Shown here in pieces: positions 22,396 through 30,338 of a stretch of 38,338 nt of DNA. The notes beneath the pieces were generated by a model, which was not told where the DNA came from, did no database searches, and worked only from the letters and a program-made list of their open reading frames with translations. This DNA is from Alphaproteobacteria bacterium (GTDB taxonomy: Bacteria > Pseudomonadota > Alphaproteobacteria > Micavibrionales > Micavibrionaceae), in NCBI GenBank assembly GCA_009929775.1, contig RZZS01000019.1, forward strand, positions 1-38,338, in the 5' to 3' direction. Position numbers and translations under genes: made by a program. How positions within the stretch are numbered: position 1 is the first letter of the stretch; each line of letters starts with the position of its first letter.

Positions 22396-23808
22396 TCAGT
22401 TGATGAGGCCGGGGGTCGAAACTCTTGGCGCCGACATCGCATATTGGGGAACCGGCTGCGGCTCGCGCGGCTCAGGCCTGGGCGGTTCGACCTTAAGACC
22501 GATCTCCTTAAGCCAGTCGTCATTGAGACGAATTCCGACGAGATCTACTTTTTCCGCAAGCCTGTGGTCCACCTTGATCTGGAGGTCAAGCTTGTTCGCC
22601 GCCGCGAGCGGCTCCGGCTTTGGAGCGACAGGCTGCACCTTGATTTCGCCTCGCTCCTTGACCGCGTCCTGCGCCTCCGCCACGACCCCGATTCCGTGCT
22701 TAAGTCGGTCGTAGTTCTCGAGAACGTAATCCACGTCGTTCGACACCTGATCAAGCTCCATGACTTCCGGCTGATCCTCGAAGCGCGCTTCCATAATTTC
22801 TTCGATATCGTGACCGTCGAGCACACATTTCTCGAGATCCTTGTAGCCTTGGGACTCGTAGAATGCTTCGCTCAGAGAACTTTCTTTGGGCCCTTTCAAT
22901 GGATCGTTCTTTGCAACATCCTGCTTGCCCCCACCGAAAACCTGATCCCTTTGTTTCGCCTCGATTTTCTGGGCATCGCTCTTACTGGCGCGAGCGCGCA
23001 TTTCATCCATGACCCGCTGCGCTGCCTTCGAACGTTTTTCGTTAATATCGACCGTCGGATTGCTGACCTCTTGCGTGACCGCGCCCATATTGCTCATGGC
23101 GGCGAAAACCATGCCCGTCTTGCCCCCGACAAACGCACTTGCGATAGTTTCCGCCTTGAAAGAACCGCGGTCAATATCCTTGGGCAGGTAGGCCTGCGGC
23201 TTTTCGCCGTCCTTGATGGCTTCGTTGACCATCAGCGCAGTTGCGGCATTCTTCATCCCGTCGAAGCGCGCTTTCGCTTCGCTTCGCTGCTGCGCCATGT
23301 CGGTCTTGGCGGAATTGAGGGTTGTCTCATTCTTTCCAAGATCGCGGACCGCCTTGGAGCCATCGCGCTGCATGCCCTTTACGTTGGTCGGAAGCTTGAA
23401 GGAAATACCCATCGAATTGAGCAGGGACTTCTTTGGAGCTTCCGGCGCTTTTTCCCCCGCCGGATTGCGGTCAAAAAGCGCCCCGACACCGACCTCAAGC
23501 AAGCTGTGCGAAGACGTAGGCGTCGTTACGCTCGCCTTGTTCCCGGAAAACATATCCTCAATCGAGCCGAGGCCGACTTCAGCTCTCTGTCCGCCAGCGA
23601 AACCCCGCTTTCCAGCACCAAACATCTCCCCCTTGCTCTGCTGAAGCAGATCAAGGGGATTAGCTGTCAGTCCACCGTTACTCGAAAGGCTCATCGCTTT
23701 GTAACTCGCCGCGTTTATCACGTTCAATCCGCGCACTATGCGCATTGCACCATAAGTCTTACATAATTCTACTGCGTTTTCGTTAACGACCGCAAATTTT
23801 TGCCACAA
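22396..23808 (-). CDS. Large proline- and lysine-rich orphan protein
   Basis: The open frame is 470 codons. The true start may be an internal Met (23745 or 23694, the latter giving MSLSSNGGLTANPLDLL), since none has a good ribosome site. The product has no signal or membrane segment. It is low-complexity and charged: LPKDIDRGSFKAETIASAFVG in the middle, then helical segments (RVMDEMRARASKSDAQKIEAKQRD), and a proline-rich tail EPPRPEPREPQPVP. DLQIKVDHRLAEKVDLVGIRLND precedes the tail. The composition resembles secreted or scaffold effectors, but I recognise no domain. The plus-strand frame 22279-23766 is its shadow. Confidence 0.7.
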   Translation of the reverse strand: MWQKFAVVNENAVELCKTYGAMRIVRGLNVINAASYKAMSLSSNGGLTANPLDLLQQSKGEMFGAGKRGFAGGQRAEVGLGSIEDMFSGNKASVTTPTSSHSLLEVGVGALFDRNPAGEKAPEAPKKSLLNSMGISFKLPTNVKGMQRDGSKAVRDLGKNETTLNSAKTDMAQQRSEAKARFDGMKNAATALMVNEAIKDGEKPQAYLPKDIDRGSFKAETIASAFVGGKTGMVFAAMSNMGAVTQEVSNPTVDINEKRSKAAQRVMDEMRARASKSDAQKIEAKQRDQVFGGGKQDVAKNDPLKGPKESSLSEAFYESQGYKDLEKCVLDGHDIEEIMEARFEDQPEVMELDQVSNDVDYVLENYDRLKHGIGVVAEAQDAVKERGEIKVQPVAPKPEPLAAANKLDLQIKVDHRLAEKVDLVGIRLNDDWLKEIGLKVEPPRPEPREPQPVPQYAMSAPRVSTPGLIN

Positions 23809-23816
23809 TTACGTTC

Positions 23817-25346
23817 TCAGCTCAGCCTGAACCGCCGGTAACTCAAAGCCTCCGCCACATGCGCGGCGCCGATCACATCCTTCCCGCCATCGAGATCGGC
23901 GATGGTCCGCGCCAGCCGCTTAATACGAAAGTAGCCGCGCGCCGAGAGCTTCATTTTTTGCGCCGCCTCCTGCAAGAGCGCTTCGGCTCTGGCCTCGAAC
24001 GGAGCGATGGTCTCAAGAAGATCGCCGGTTGCCTGAGAATTTAGCCGAACGGTCCCGCTTTTATCAAGTTCCATAAAACGAATCTCCTGCAAGGCCCGGA
24101 TTTCCGAGACCCGCGCGGCCACAACGGATGATTTTTCGCCCGTTCGCGCAGCGTTCAAATCCGGCACGGAGACGGCCGGGACGTCGACCTGAATGTCAAT
24201 CCGGTCCATCATAGGCCCGGAAATCTTATTCTGATAGTCGGCGGCGCAGCGCGGGGCGCGGGTGCATTCGAGGTCTGTATCCCCCAGGTGCCCGCAGCGG
24301 CAGGGATTCATCGCGGCGATCAGTTGAAAGCGCGCCGGGTAGGTGACATGGTGATTGGCCCGCGCGACCAGCGTCTGGCCCGATTCGAGCGGCTGGCGCA
24401 ACGATTCGAGCGTCGCCCGCGCGAATTCGGGAAGTTCGTCGAGAAACAGCACGCCGTGATGGGCGAGCGAGATTTCCCCCGGCTTCGCCTTCTGCCCGCC
24501 GCCCACCAACGCGGGCAGGGAGGCGCTATGGTGCGGATCGCGGTAGGGACGCGTCTTCATCAGCCCGCCTTCCGGCAATGTTCCGGCAAGCGAATGGATC
24601 ATCGAGACCTCGAGCGCTTCGCGCGGCGAGAGCGGCGGCAGGATGCCCGGCAGGGTCGAAGCCAGCATCGACTTGCCAGACCCCGGCGGGCCGATCATCA
24701 ACATGTTATGCCCCCCTGCGGCGGCAATCTCCAGTGCCCGCTTGGCAGTTTCCTGCCCCTTGATCTCGGAGAGGTCCGGAACGCGCACCGGACCGGAATC
24801 GGCTAGTTTCGCTTCGGGCCGGGTCAAAACCTGCGAGCCCTTCAGATGGTTGATAAGTTGCATCAGGTCGCGCGGAGCGAGAATGTCGATGTCCCCGGCC
24901 CAGGCCGCCTCGCCTCCGCACGCTTCGGGACAGATCAGCCGGTTATCGTGTTCCGCCGCATGCAGCGCTGCAGGAAGAACGCCCGCCACCCAGCGAATCC
25001 CGGAATCCAGGGAGAGCTCTCCCAGAACCACATAGTCCGCCAGTTCCTCCCTCGGCAGGATATCCATCGCGGCCAGAAGGCCGAGCGCGATGGGCAGATC
25101 GTAATGACTGCCCTCCTTCATCACATCGGCTGGCGCGAGATTAACGGTCAGACGTTTGGCGGGCAGGGACAGGCCGAGCGAATGCAGCGCCGCCCGGACC
25201 CGCTCCTTGCTCTCCGCAATCGCCTTGTCCGGCAGCCCGACAATGGTAAATGCCGGTAACCCGCCCCCGGCGCCGATCTGCACCTGTACGTCCACCGGCT
25301 GTACGTCAATGCCCTGAAAGGCAACGGTGTTGATACGCGCGACCAT
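23817..25346 (-). CDS. comM: ComM/YifB-type AAA+ Mg-chelatase-like ATPase
   Basis: The start at MVARINTVAFQGIDV gives 509 residues, the usual family length. An N-terminal Lon-protease-like domain (VQVQIGAGGGLPAFTIVGLPDKAIAESKERVRAAL) precedes the AAA+ core with Walker A GPPGSGKSM and Walker B VLFLDELPEF, then AMNPCRCGHLGD and RIDIQVDVPAV. The C-terminal Mg_chelatase_C part ends RRF. ComM is a hexameric branch-migration helicase that speeds integration of incoming DNA during natural transformation. No other competence gene is in the window, so a wider recombination role is equally possible. Confidence 0.94.
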   Translation of the reverse strand: MVARINTVAFQGIDVQPVDVQVQIGAGGGLPAFTIVGLPDKAIAESKERVRAALHSLGLSLPAKRLTVNLAPADVMKEGSHYDLPIALGLLAAMDILPREELADYVVLGELSLDSGIRWVAGVLPAALHAAEHDNRLICPEACGGEAAWAGDIDILAPRDLMQLINHLKGSQVLTRPEAKLADSGPVRVPDLSEIKGQETAKRALEIAAAGGHNMLMIGPPGSGKSMLASTLPGILPPLSPREALEVSMIHSLAGTLPEGGLMKTRPYRDPHHSASLPALVGGGQKAKPGEISLAHHGVLFLDELPEFARATLESLRQPLESGQTLVARANHHVTYPARFQLIAAMNPCRCGHLGDTDLECTRAPRCAADYQNKISGPMMDRIDIQVDVPAVSVPDLNAARTGEKSSVVAARVSEIRALQEIRFMELDKSGTVRLNSQATGDLLETIAPFEARAEALLQEAAQKMKLSARGYFRIKRLARTIADLDGGKDVIGAAHVAEALSYRRFRLS

Positions 25347-25481
25347 GAACAGCATCCCATGTAACTTCTACCGCAGTATAGCCCCCGCCTTCGGGAAATC
25401 CAGCAAAGGTTTCTCCTTCACGGCAATCCTCGAAAATGTCGAGCCTTCGCCATCCCCGTCGTCACGTCGAGAACGGGCACA

Positions 25482-25523
25482 CAAAATTAACCCCGGAGGT
25501 CAGGTCCCGCTGGACCTCCGGGG
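25482..25523 (-). terminator. Terminator of the first L,D-transpeptidase gene
   Basis: CCCCGGAGGTC (25491-25501) and GACCTCCGGGG (25513-25523) form an 11-base-pair stem with an 11-base loop. On the minus strand it is followed by TTAATTTTG, and it lies 32 bases beyond the transpeptidase stop at 25556. It also shields comM, starting about 145 bases further on. Confidence 0.75.
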
Positions 25524-25555
25524 CAGTCGTGATGTGCTTGTATCCTCTGTTCCGT

Positions 25556-26119
25556 TTATCGCTTTATGTCGATGATGGCGCCGTTCGGCACAAGTTCCCA
25601 GATTTCCTCCATGTCCGCGTCCGTGACGGCGATGCAACCGGCCGTCCAGTCCCTGAAAGGATAGGTCAGCTCCTCCCACCAGGACAGACCCGGTCCGATG
25701 CCGTGGATGAAGATGTCTCCGCCAGGCGATGCGCCCATCGAAGCCGCACGAGCGCGGTCGGCATGATTCGGGTAGGAGATGCGCAAGGAAAGGTGATAGT
25801 TCGAGTTCGGATTGCGACCGTTGATCGTATAGCGTCCTTCCGGCGTACGTTTGTCGCCCTGACGTTCCTTGGGCGCGATTCCGCCCTTGCCAAGCGAGAT
25901 GCGATAGCTTTTGATCGGAGTCTGTCCCGCAAAGAGCGTCATGCGCCGCGCGCTCTTGTCGACGAGAATGTAGTCCGCCTGCAGGGCAGTCTTCTTGCCG
26001 TCTTCCGGCAAACGCATAGCCGAGGCGTTCGCGTTCGGACTTCCGAACAGCAATGCGATCGTGAAGACCGCCATAATGAGAGAAGTAATGAGGATGCTGT
26101 CTTCGTTCATGGCTTTCAT
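25556..26119 (-). CDS. L,D-transpeptidase (YkuD family), copy 1
   Basis: Taking MKAMNEDSILITS as the start gives 187 residues with an N-terminal anchor or signal (about 9-32, ending ANASA). The YkuD domain covers ~45-187: ADYILVDKSARRMTLFAG, ISLGKGGIAPKERQGDKRTPEG, FIHGIG, and the active-site loop DWTAGCIAVTDADMEEIW, with the catalytic Cys in AGC and the supporting His in IHG. Such enzymes form 3-3 cross-links in peptidoglycan or attach proteins to it, in the periplasm. The SHGCIR consensus is WTAGCIA here, normal for this branch. It is a paralogue of copy 2 at 27204, on the other side of the ion channel gene. Confidence 0.9.
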   Translation of the reverse strand: MKAMNEDSILITSLIMAVFTIALLFGSPNANASAMRLPEDGKKTALQADYILVDKSARRMTLFAGQTPIKSYRISLGKGGIAPKERQGDKRTPEGRYTINGRNPNSNYHLSLRISYPNHADRARAASMGASPGGDIFIHGIGPGLSWWEELTYPFRDWTAGCIAVTDADMEEIWELVPNGAIIDIKR

Positions 26120-26332
26120 CGTCCCCGCACCCCGCAAGAAGGCGCTTTTTCGTTCGACGTTCGTGGATTGAAAGAGGCTGATACGACAAGCCTGACATGT
26201 CCCGCGTTAACGCTGGCCTAAGTTTCCGGCGGGTTTGGCACGAATTTGAAAAGCATTGTCGGCCGCGCTTGCTTTATTCCAGCGAAAACCCTATATCAGG
26301 CGCCTGATTACCAGCAGCAAGGGTGCAAACAG

Positions 26333-27199
26333 ATGGATGCGGCGCGTCTTCGTTCTCTTCTCGAGAGTCGGTCGTTCACCGTTTTCATTACGGCCCTGAT
26401 CCTGGTCAACGCCGCCATCCTCGGACTCGAGACGAGCCCGGCTGTCGAAGAGGCAGCGGGGCGGCTTCTCACCGCGGCAGACGGCTTTATTCTCGCGGTC
26501 TTCACTGCCGAGATCGTCCTGAAGCTGGTCGTCTATCGCGGGTCCTTCTTCCGCTCCGGCTGGAACCTGTTCGACTTTGCAATTGTCGCTGTCTCCCTCA
26601 TCCCGGCGAGCGGTCCTTTTTCGGTGCTGCGCGCCTTCCGCATTCTTCGCGTACTGCGCCTGTTCGCCGTAGTTCCCCAAATGCGACGCGTCATCAATGC
26701 GCTGTTCCACGCGATTCCGGGGATGAGCTCTGTTGTAGGCGTACTTCTGATCGTTTTTTACGTGGCGGCCGTGCTTGCGACCAATCTCTTTGGAGAATCG
26801 CCGAACGAAGCTCTTCGCGTCTGGTTCGGCAGCGTTGGCGCGTCCATGTACACTCTTTTTCAGATCATGACGCTAGAGAGCTGGTCGATGGGCATCGTCC
26901 GCCCGACCCTTGAACTCTATCCCTGGGCCTGGGCGTTTTTCGTGCCGTTCATCATCGTGACAAGCTTTGCCGTTCTCAATCTTTTCATCGGCATCATTGT
27001 CGACTCGATGCAAAGCGCCCATCGGCAAGAGGAAGCCGAAACCGGTGTCGTTTCTGCCGAGTCCCTCGAAATCCGCCGTCTCGAGAGCAAGGTCGAGGAT
27101 TTGCAAGGGCAGATTGCCGCCCTCACCGCACTGATCGAACAGCGGCTTCCGCGACCGGAAACGCCCTTTGAGCGTCACCGGCGCGGCGGCACGGCATAA
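26333..27199 (+). CDS. Bacterial voltage-gated sodium channel (BacNav)
   Basis: Starting at MDAARLRSLLESRSF (AAGGG upstream) gives 288 residues, the normal single-domain BacNav size. S1-S3 lie at about 14-90. S4 carries gating arginines at 100, 103, 106 and 109 (LRAFRILRVLRL). S5 is about 130-155. The pore loop has the selectivity filter TLESWSM (180-186), the same as NavAb, so Na+ selectivity is predicted. S6 is AFFVPFIIVTSFAVLNLFIGIIVDSM. A C-terminal coiled coil (~247-273) should hold the tetramer together. The physiological role could be pH homeostasis, motility or excitability. It lies between two L,D-transpeptidase genes on the other strand. Confidence 0.95.
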   Translation: MDAARLRSLLESRSFTVFITALILVNAAILGLETSPAVEEAAGRLLTAADGFILAVFTAEIVLKLVVYRGSFFRSGWNLFDFAIVAVSLIPASGPFSVLRAFRILRVLRLFAVVPQMRRVINALFHAIPGMSSVVGVLLIVFYVAAVLATNLFGESPNEALRVWFGSVGASMYTLFQIMTLESWSMGIVRPTLELYPWAWAFFVPFIIVTSFAVLNLFIGIIVDSMQSAHRQEEAETGVVSAESLEIRRLESKVEDLQGQIAALTALIEQRLPRPETPFERHRRGGTA

Positions 27200-27203
27200 A
27201 CCT

Positions 27204-27737
27204 TCAGGGGCGAATGGCGATTGGCGTGCCGTCAGGCACTAGTTGCCAGATTTCCCGGACCTCCTCGTTCGTCACGGCGATGCAGCCAAGCGTCCAGTCT
27301 TTCGGCAGACGGGAAAGTTCGTCTTTCGTAATACCGTTCTCGAGTCCATGGATCATGATGTTGCTGCCGGGCGAGACGCCCATCATCCGGGCGCGGTGCT
27401 CATCATCGATGTCAGGATAGGAAATTTTCAGGGACAGATGGTAGGCGCTGTTCGGATTACGCCCCGAAATATAGTAGACACCCTCCGGCGTACGCGCGTC
27501 GCCTTCCTTCACTTTCGGCTCAAGACCGCCCTTGCCGAGCGCGACTTTGTAACGGCGCAGGATACGCCCGTCGCTATAGAGCGTCATCCGGCGCTTGGCC
27601 TTTTCGACAAGGATATAGTCCGCCTTCGCGCCCAAAGCGCCCCAGTTTTCCCGGGAAGCCGAAGCGCTGCCCGGCGAAACGACGAAATACAAAGCGAGAA
27701 AAGCAAAAAAAGCGATGTTTCTGGCGGCTCGGGTCAT
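27204..27737 (-). CDS. L,D-transpeptidase (YkuD family), copy 2
   Basis: The 177-residue protein has a signal peptide (about 1-27, SPGSASA) and a YkuD domain: ADYILVEKAKRRMTLYSDG, ALGKGGLEPKVKEGDARTPEG, SGRNPNSAYHLSLKISYP, IMIHGLENG, and DWTLGCIAVTNEEVREIW with the catalytic Cys in LGC. It is clearly paralogous to copy 1; phrases such as RNPNS.YHLSL.ISYP are shared. Periplasmic peptidoglycan cross-linking is the family role. Its stop is 4 bases from the channel stop, in convergent orientation. Confidence 0.9.
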   Translation of the reverse strand: MTRAARNIAFFAFLALYFVVSPGSASASRENWGALGAKADYILVEKAKRRMTLYSDGRILRRYKVALGKGGLEPKVKEGDARTPEGVYYISGRNPNSAYHLSLKISYPDIDDEHRARMMGVSPGSNIMIHGLENGITKDELSRLPKDWTLGCIAVTNEEVREIWQLVPDGTPIAIRP

Positions 27738-27953
27738 GGCTGAAAAGGCGAATCAGTCGAACACCCATACAGTATAGAAAAGAGGGCCGCCGTTCGCCAA
27801 GCGCAAGCAACGCGATCCCGCCATTTTTCTGTGAGATTTTCGCCATGGTGCGACGGACGAATCAAAACATCGCCCCGTTAATAACTTCTTTAACTTTTGT
27901 CTTTAAGAGGAAGGATAGAAACAACGACAAACGCCAAACCGCCGGGGATAAAA

Positions 27954-28535
27954 ATGGCTCTCTCTGACAAGGATATCGCAAAGCTTTACACGAAGCTTGA
28001 GTTGCCGATCGTAGTCGGCGATGCGCTTTCGGAACAGCACATGCTCGCTCCCGACGAGGAGTTCGCATTCCATCAGGCCTTGAGCGACATGCAGCCGGAC
28101 GCAGCGCTAATCTGCATGGCGCTTGCCTCCGAACAGATTTTCGCCACCGTCGCCCCAGACATGCCGGAAGCCGTGAATCTCATCATGGAATCCGACCGGG
28201 TCGTCGCCTCGTATGGCGGCTTGTGGCTTGCGCGGATCGAATACGGCGAACCGGTTCCCGAAGAATTCATTATCGATGCGCTGAAAAGCCTGCCGAAAGA
28301 TTTCGCCGCCATGCGAGACGCCATGAGCGATCTTGAACTGCAGATGCCCGCCGGAATGGACGTGGCCGCGCAATTCCTTGCAATCATGCAGATTCAGGCT
28401 GAATGCCATTCGCTAATCGCCGAAAGCTATCTCGAAGCACTGGGCATAACGCCAACGCCGACCGAAAAGGGCGACCTGTTTCACATCGGCGCAACGGCGA
28501 ACGACAATATAGAAGCAAGCGTTCTGCCGACCTGA
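27954..28535 (+). CDS. Soluble alpha-helical protein of unknown function
   Basis: The start at MALSDKDIAKLYTKLEL, with GGGG upstream, gives 193 residues. The protein is acidic and probably helical throughout, without membrane segments. Phrases: AFHQALSDMQPDAALICMALASEQIFATVAPDMPEAV, LKSLPKDFAAMRDAMSDLE, and AAQFLAIMQIQAECHSLIAESYLEALG. The tail PTPTEKGDLFHIGATAND is extended. I recognise no domain. A strong intrinsic terminator follows it at once, so it is the end of its own unit. Confidence 0.75.
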   Translation: MALSDKDIAKLYTKLELPIVVGDALSEQHMLAPDEEFAFHQALSDMQPDAALICMALASEQIFATVAPDMPEAVNLIMESDRVVASYGGLWLARIEYGEPVPEEFIIDALKSLPKDFAAMRDAMSDLELQMPAGMDVAAQFLAIMQIQAECHSLIAESYLEALGITPTPTEKGDLFHIGATANDNIEASVLPT

Positions 28536-28564
28536 ACTATTCGTTTCCTGTCAATGAACTCGAC

Positions 28565-28592
28565 GCCCGCGCCTCGCGCGCGGGCTTTTTTT
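28565..28592 (+). terminator. Intrinsic terminator of the orphan gene at 27954
   Basis: GCCCGCGC (28565-28572) pairs with GCGCGGGC (28578-28585) over a 5-base loop, and seven T residues follow (28586-28592). This is a textbook intrinsic terminator 30 bases after the stop codon. Its T-run overlaps the stop codon of the convergent HIT gene. Confidence 0.9.
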
Positions 28593-28953
28593 ACTTTCCC
28601 GCCACCAGCGGCCCAAGAGGCTTGCCCGCAAGGATATGAGCGTGGAAATGCGGCACTTCCTGACCGCCGTTCGCGCCACAATTCGCAATGACGCGGAAGC
28701 CCGGCCCGCACAGTTCCCGGTCCTGAGTTATGCGGGCAACGGCGCGCCAGAACCCCGTGATTTCCGCTGCATTTGCGTTCACGCCGAAATCCTCGACGTC
28801 AGTGTACTTGCCTTTCGGGATCACGAGAATGTGAACCGGCGCTTTGGGAGCGATATCTTCGAAAGCAATCGCGAACGCATCATCATAGAGCTTTCGGCAC
28901 GGGATCTCGCCGCGCAGAATTTTTGCGAAAATATTGTCCTCGTCGTAGGTCAT
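28591..28953 (-). CDS. HIT-family nucleotide hydrolase
   Basis: The 120-residue protein carries the histidine triad in EVPHFHAHILAG (HxHxH) near the C-terminus and the N-terminal IFAKILRGEIPCRKLYDDAFAIAFEDIAPKAPVHILVIPKG typical of the Hint/PKCI branch. HIT proteins hydrolyse purine nucleoside phosphoramidates or aminoacyl-adenylates in the cytoplasm. It follows hisE by 32 bases in the same direction, so it may end the his transcript. Its role in histidine synthesis, if any, is unclear. Confidence 0.93.
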   Translation of the reverse strand: MTYDEDNIFAKILRGEIPCRKLYDDAFAIAFEDIAPKAPVHILVIPKGKYTDVEDFGVNANAAEITGFWRAVARITQDRELCGPGFRVIANCGANGGQEVPHFHAHILAGKPLGPLVAGK

Positions 28954-28985
28954 TGCCGTCTCTCTTCGTTAAACCGTAAGTTCGA

Positions 28986-29318
28986 TCACCCAGTATTCCG
29001 CCGATCCTTCTCCTCGTGACCGCCCGTGCCAAAACGGTCCTCAAGAACGCCAAATACGTCCTGTGGCCGAACGCCCGCATAGGCCCAGAGTACCATCAGG
29101 TGGAAGATCAGGTCGGCGGATTCCGAGGCGATCTTCGCCCTGTCGCCCCGCACCGCCTCGCAGATCGTTTCCGCGCTTTCCTCGGCGAGCTTTCCGGCGA
29201 TCTTGTCGACGCCTTTCGCGTAAAGAGAAGCAACGTAGGAATCCTTCGGATCAGCCCCTTTCCGGGCCTCCAGCGTCGCAAAAAGGCGCTCGATGATGCC
29301 GTATTTTTCGCTGCTCAT
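28986..29318 (-). CDS. hisE: Phosphoribosyl-ATP pyrophosphatase
   Basis: I start at MSSEKYGIIERLFATL (110 residues). HisE cuts PR-ATP to PR-AMP and PPi, the second step of histidine synthesis. Key phrases are the metal-binding helices KLAEESAETICEAVRGDRAKIASESADLIFHLMVLWAYAG, with the EExxE and ExxD ligands, and the preceding SYVASLYAKGVDKIAGK. HisI is not fused to it, and no hisI is in the window. Its first 68 bases overlap the end of the upstream ADP-ribosylglycohydrolase gene in another frame, an unusually long overlap. Confidence 0.93.
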   Translation of the reverse strand: MSSEKYGIIERLFATLEARKGADPKDSYVASLYAKGVDKIAGKLAEESAETICEAVRGDRAKIASESADLIFHLMVLWAYAGVRPQDVFGVLEDRFGTGGHEEKDRRNTG

Positions 29319-30300
29319 TCTCAAAATCCCAATCCGGCTTTTTCCCGCGATCATGCAGCCACTGTTCCGTCCAGTGCGGCAAGGCTTCCCGGCCCTTGTA
29401 AACGCCTGCAAGCGCCCCGGCCATCGCTGCTACCGTGTCGGTGTCTCCGCCTATGGATATAGCCTTCGAAATCGTTTGCCAAGGGCTTTCAGACGTTTGG
29501 GCGAACGCGTATATGGCCCAGGCCACGCAGGGCGGTCCATAACTCGATAGTCCGTGCCCGCTCTGATGAGGCGTGTCAGTGCGATCGATCGCAAGGACAT
29601 GGGCGCGGGCTTCGTCCTCCCCCATCCGGAACATTGCCCGCAGCTCCCGGCCTATATCCGGCGCACAGCCAGCAACACGGTCCGCAAGCGCCTGCGCATC
29701 AAGCGCCACGCCACGTGAGTCAAGCACGGCGCGAACTGCAACCGCCTGCGCGACCGCTGCCTCAACGCTGTCCGGATGAGTGTGTGTGATACGCGCCTGC
29801 TCTTCCGTCGCCCGGACAAGAGCTATCTCGTCTTCAATGAGGACCGCAAGCGGCGCGACCCGCATTGCCGCGCCGTTCGAACCCGACGGCAACCCGCATT
29901 CGCCAAGCGGCTTTCCATCCAGAAAATTCTGCGCAGCCTTGCGCGTTGTATGCCCGTACCCGGCAAACGTGCCCCGCTGAAATCCCTCGGCGAGAGAACC
30001 GGCGAGCCCCTCCACCCCCTGACCGGTCGCATAGGCCCTCGCAACGAGCAGGGCCATCTGCGTGTCGTCGGAGATCTGGCCGCTTTCATAGTGCTCGCCG
30101 GTGATCCAGTCGACCAGCTCGAACGCGGCCAGTTTCCGGAAAGGAAAAACAGCGGCCGGGCAGGAGTTCGTCAGGGCCACCAGCTCCGCGACGCGTTCTG
30201 AGTCCTTCCCCTCGACATGGAACCCAAGCGCATCGCCCAGCGCCATGCCCAGAAGGCAACCTTTCAGCGCTTTAGGATTTCTTATAGAATTCCGTGTCAT
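29251..30300 (-). CDS. ADP-ribosylglycohydrolase-family protein
   Basis: The 349-residue protein has the ARH/DraG pattern: KGCLLGMALGDALGFHVEG at the start, the metal-binding ISDDTQMALLVARAYA near residue 77, GLPSGSNGAAMRVAPLAVL, ARITHTHPDSVEAAVAQAVAVRA, and SIGGDTDTVAAMAGALAGVYKG near residue 290. Members remove ADP-ribose from proteins, RNA or small molecules, with two Mg2+. The product's specificity is not visible. A PfkB kinase gene lies divergently 38 bases away, a pairing also seen as yegU-yegV in E. coli, so salvage of a ribosyl compound is a reasonable guess. Its 3' end overlaps hisE by 68 bases. Confidence 0.93.
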   Translation of the reverse strand: MTRNSIRNPKALKGCLLGMALGDALGFHVEGKDSERVAELVALTNSCPAAVFPFRKLAAFELVDWITGEHYESGQISDDTQMALLVARAYATGQGVEGLAGSLAEGFQRGTFAGYGHTTRKAAQNFLDGKPLGECGLPSGSNGAAMRVAPLAVLIEDEIALVRATEEQARITHTHPDSVEAAVAQAVAVRAVLDSRGVALDAQALADRVAGCAPDIGRELRAMFRMGEDEARAHVLAIDRTDTPHQSGHGLSSYGPPCVAWAIYAFAQTSESPWQTISKAISIGGDTDTVAAMAGALAGVYKGREALPHWTEQWLHDRGKKPDWDFENEQRKIRHHRAPFCDAGGPERG

Positions 30301-30338
30301 GGTTTCAAAGATACTCCATCCGTTTCAGGATTACAGCC

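Noticed and set aside
22279-23766. 495-codon plus-strand frame
   Set aside because: Shadow of the proline-rich orphan. Its product is Arg/His/Phe-rich with no domain. The minus-strand reading is less odd in composition, although both remain unproven.
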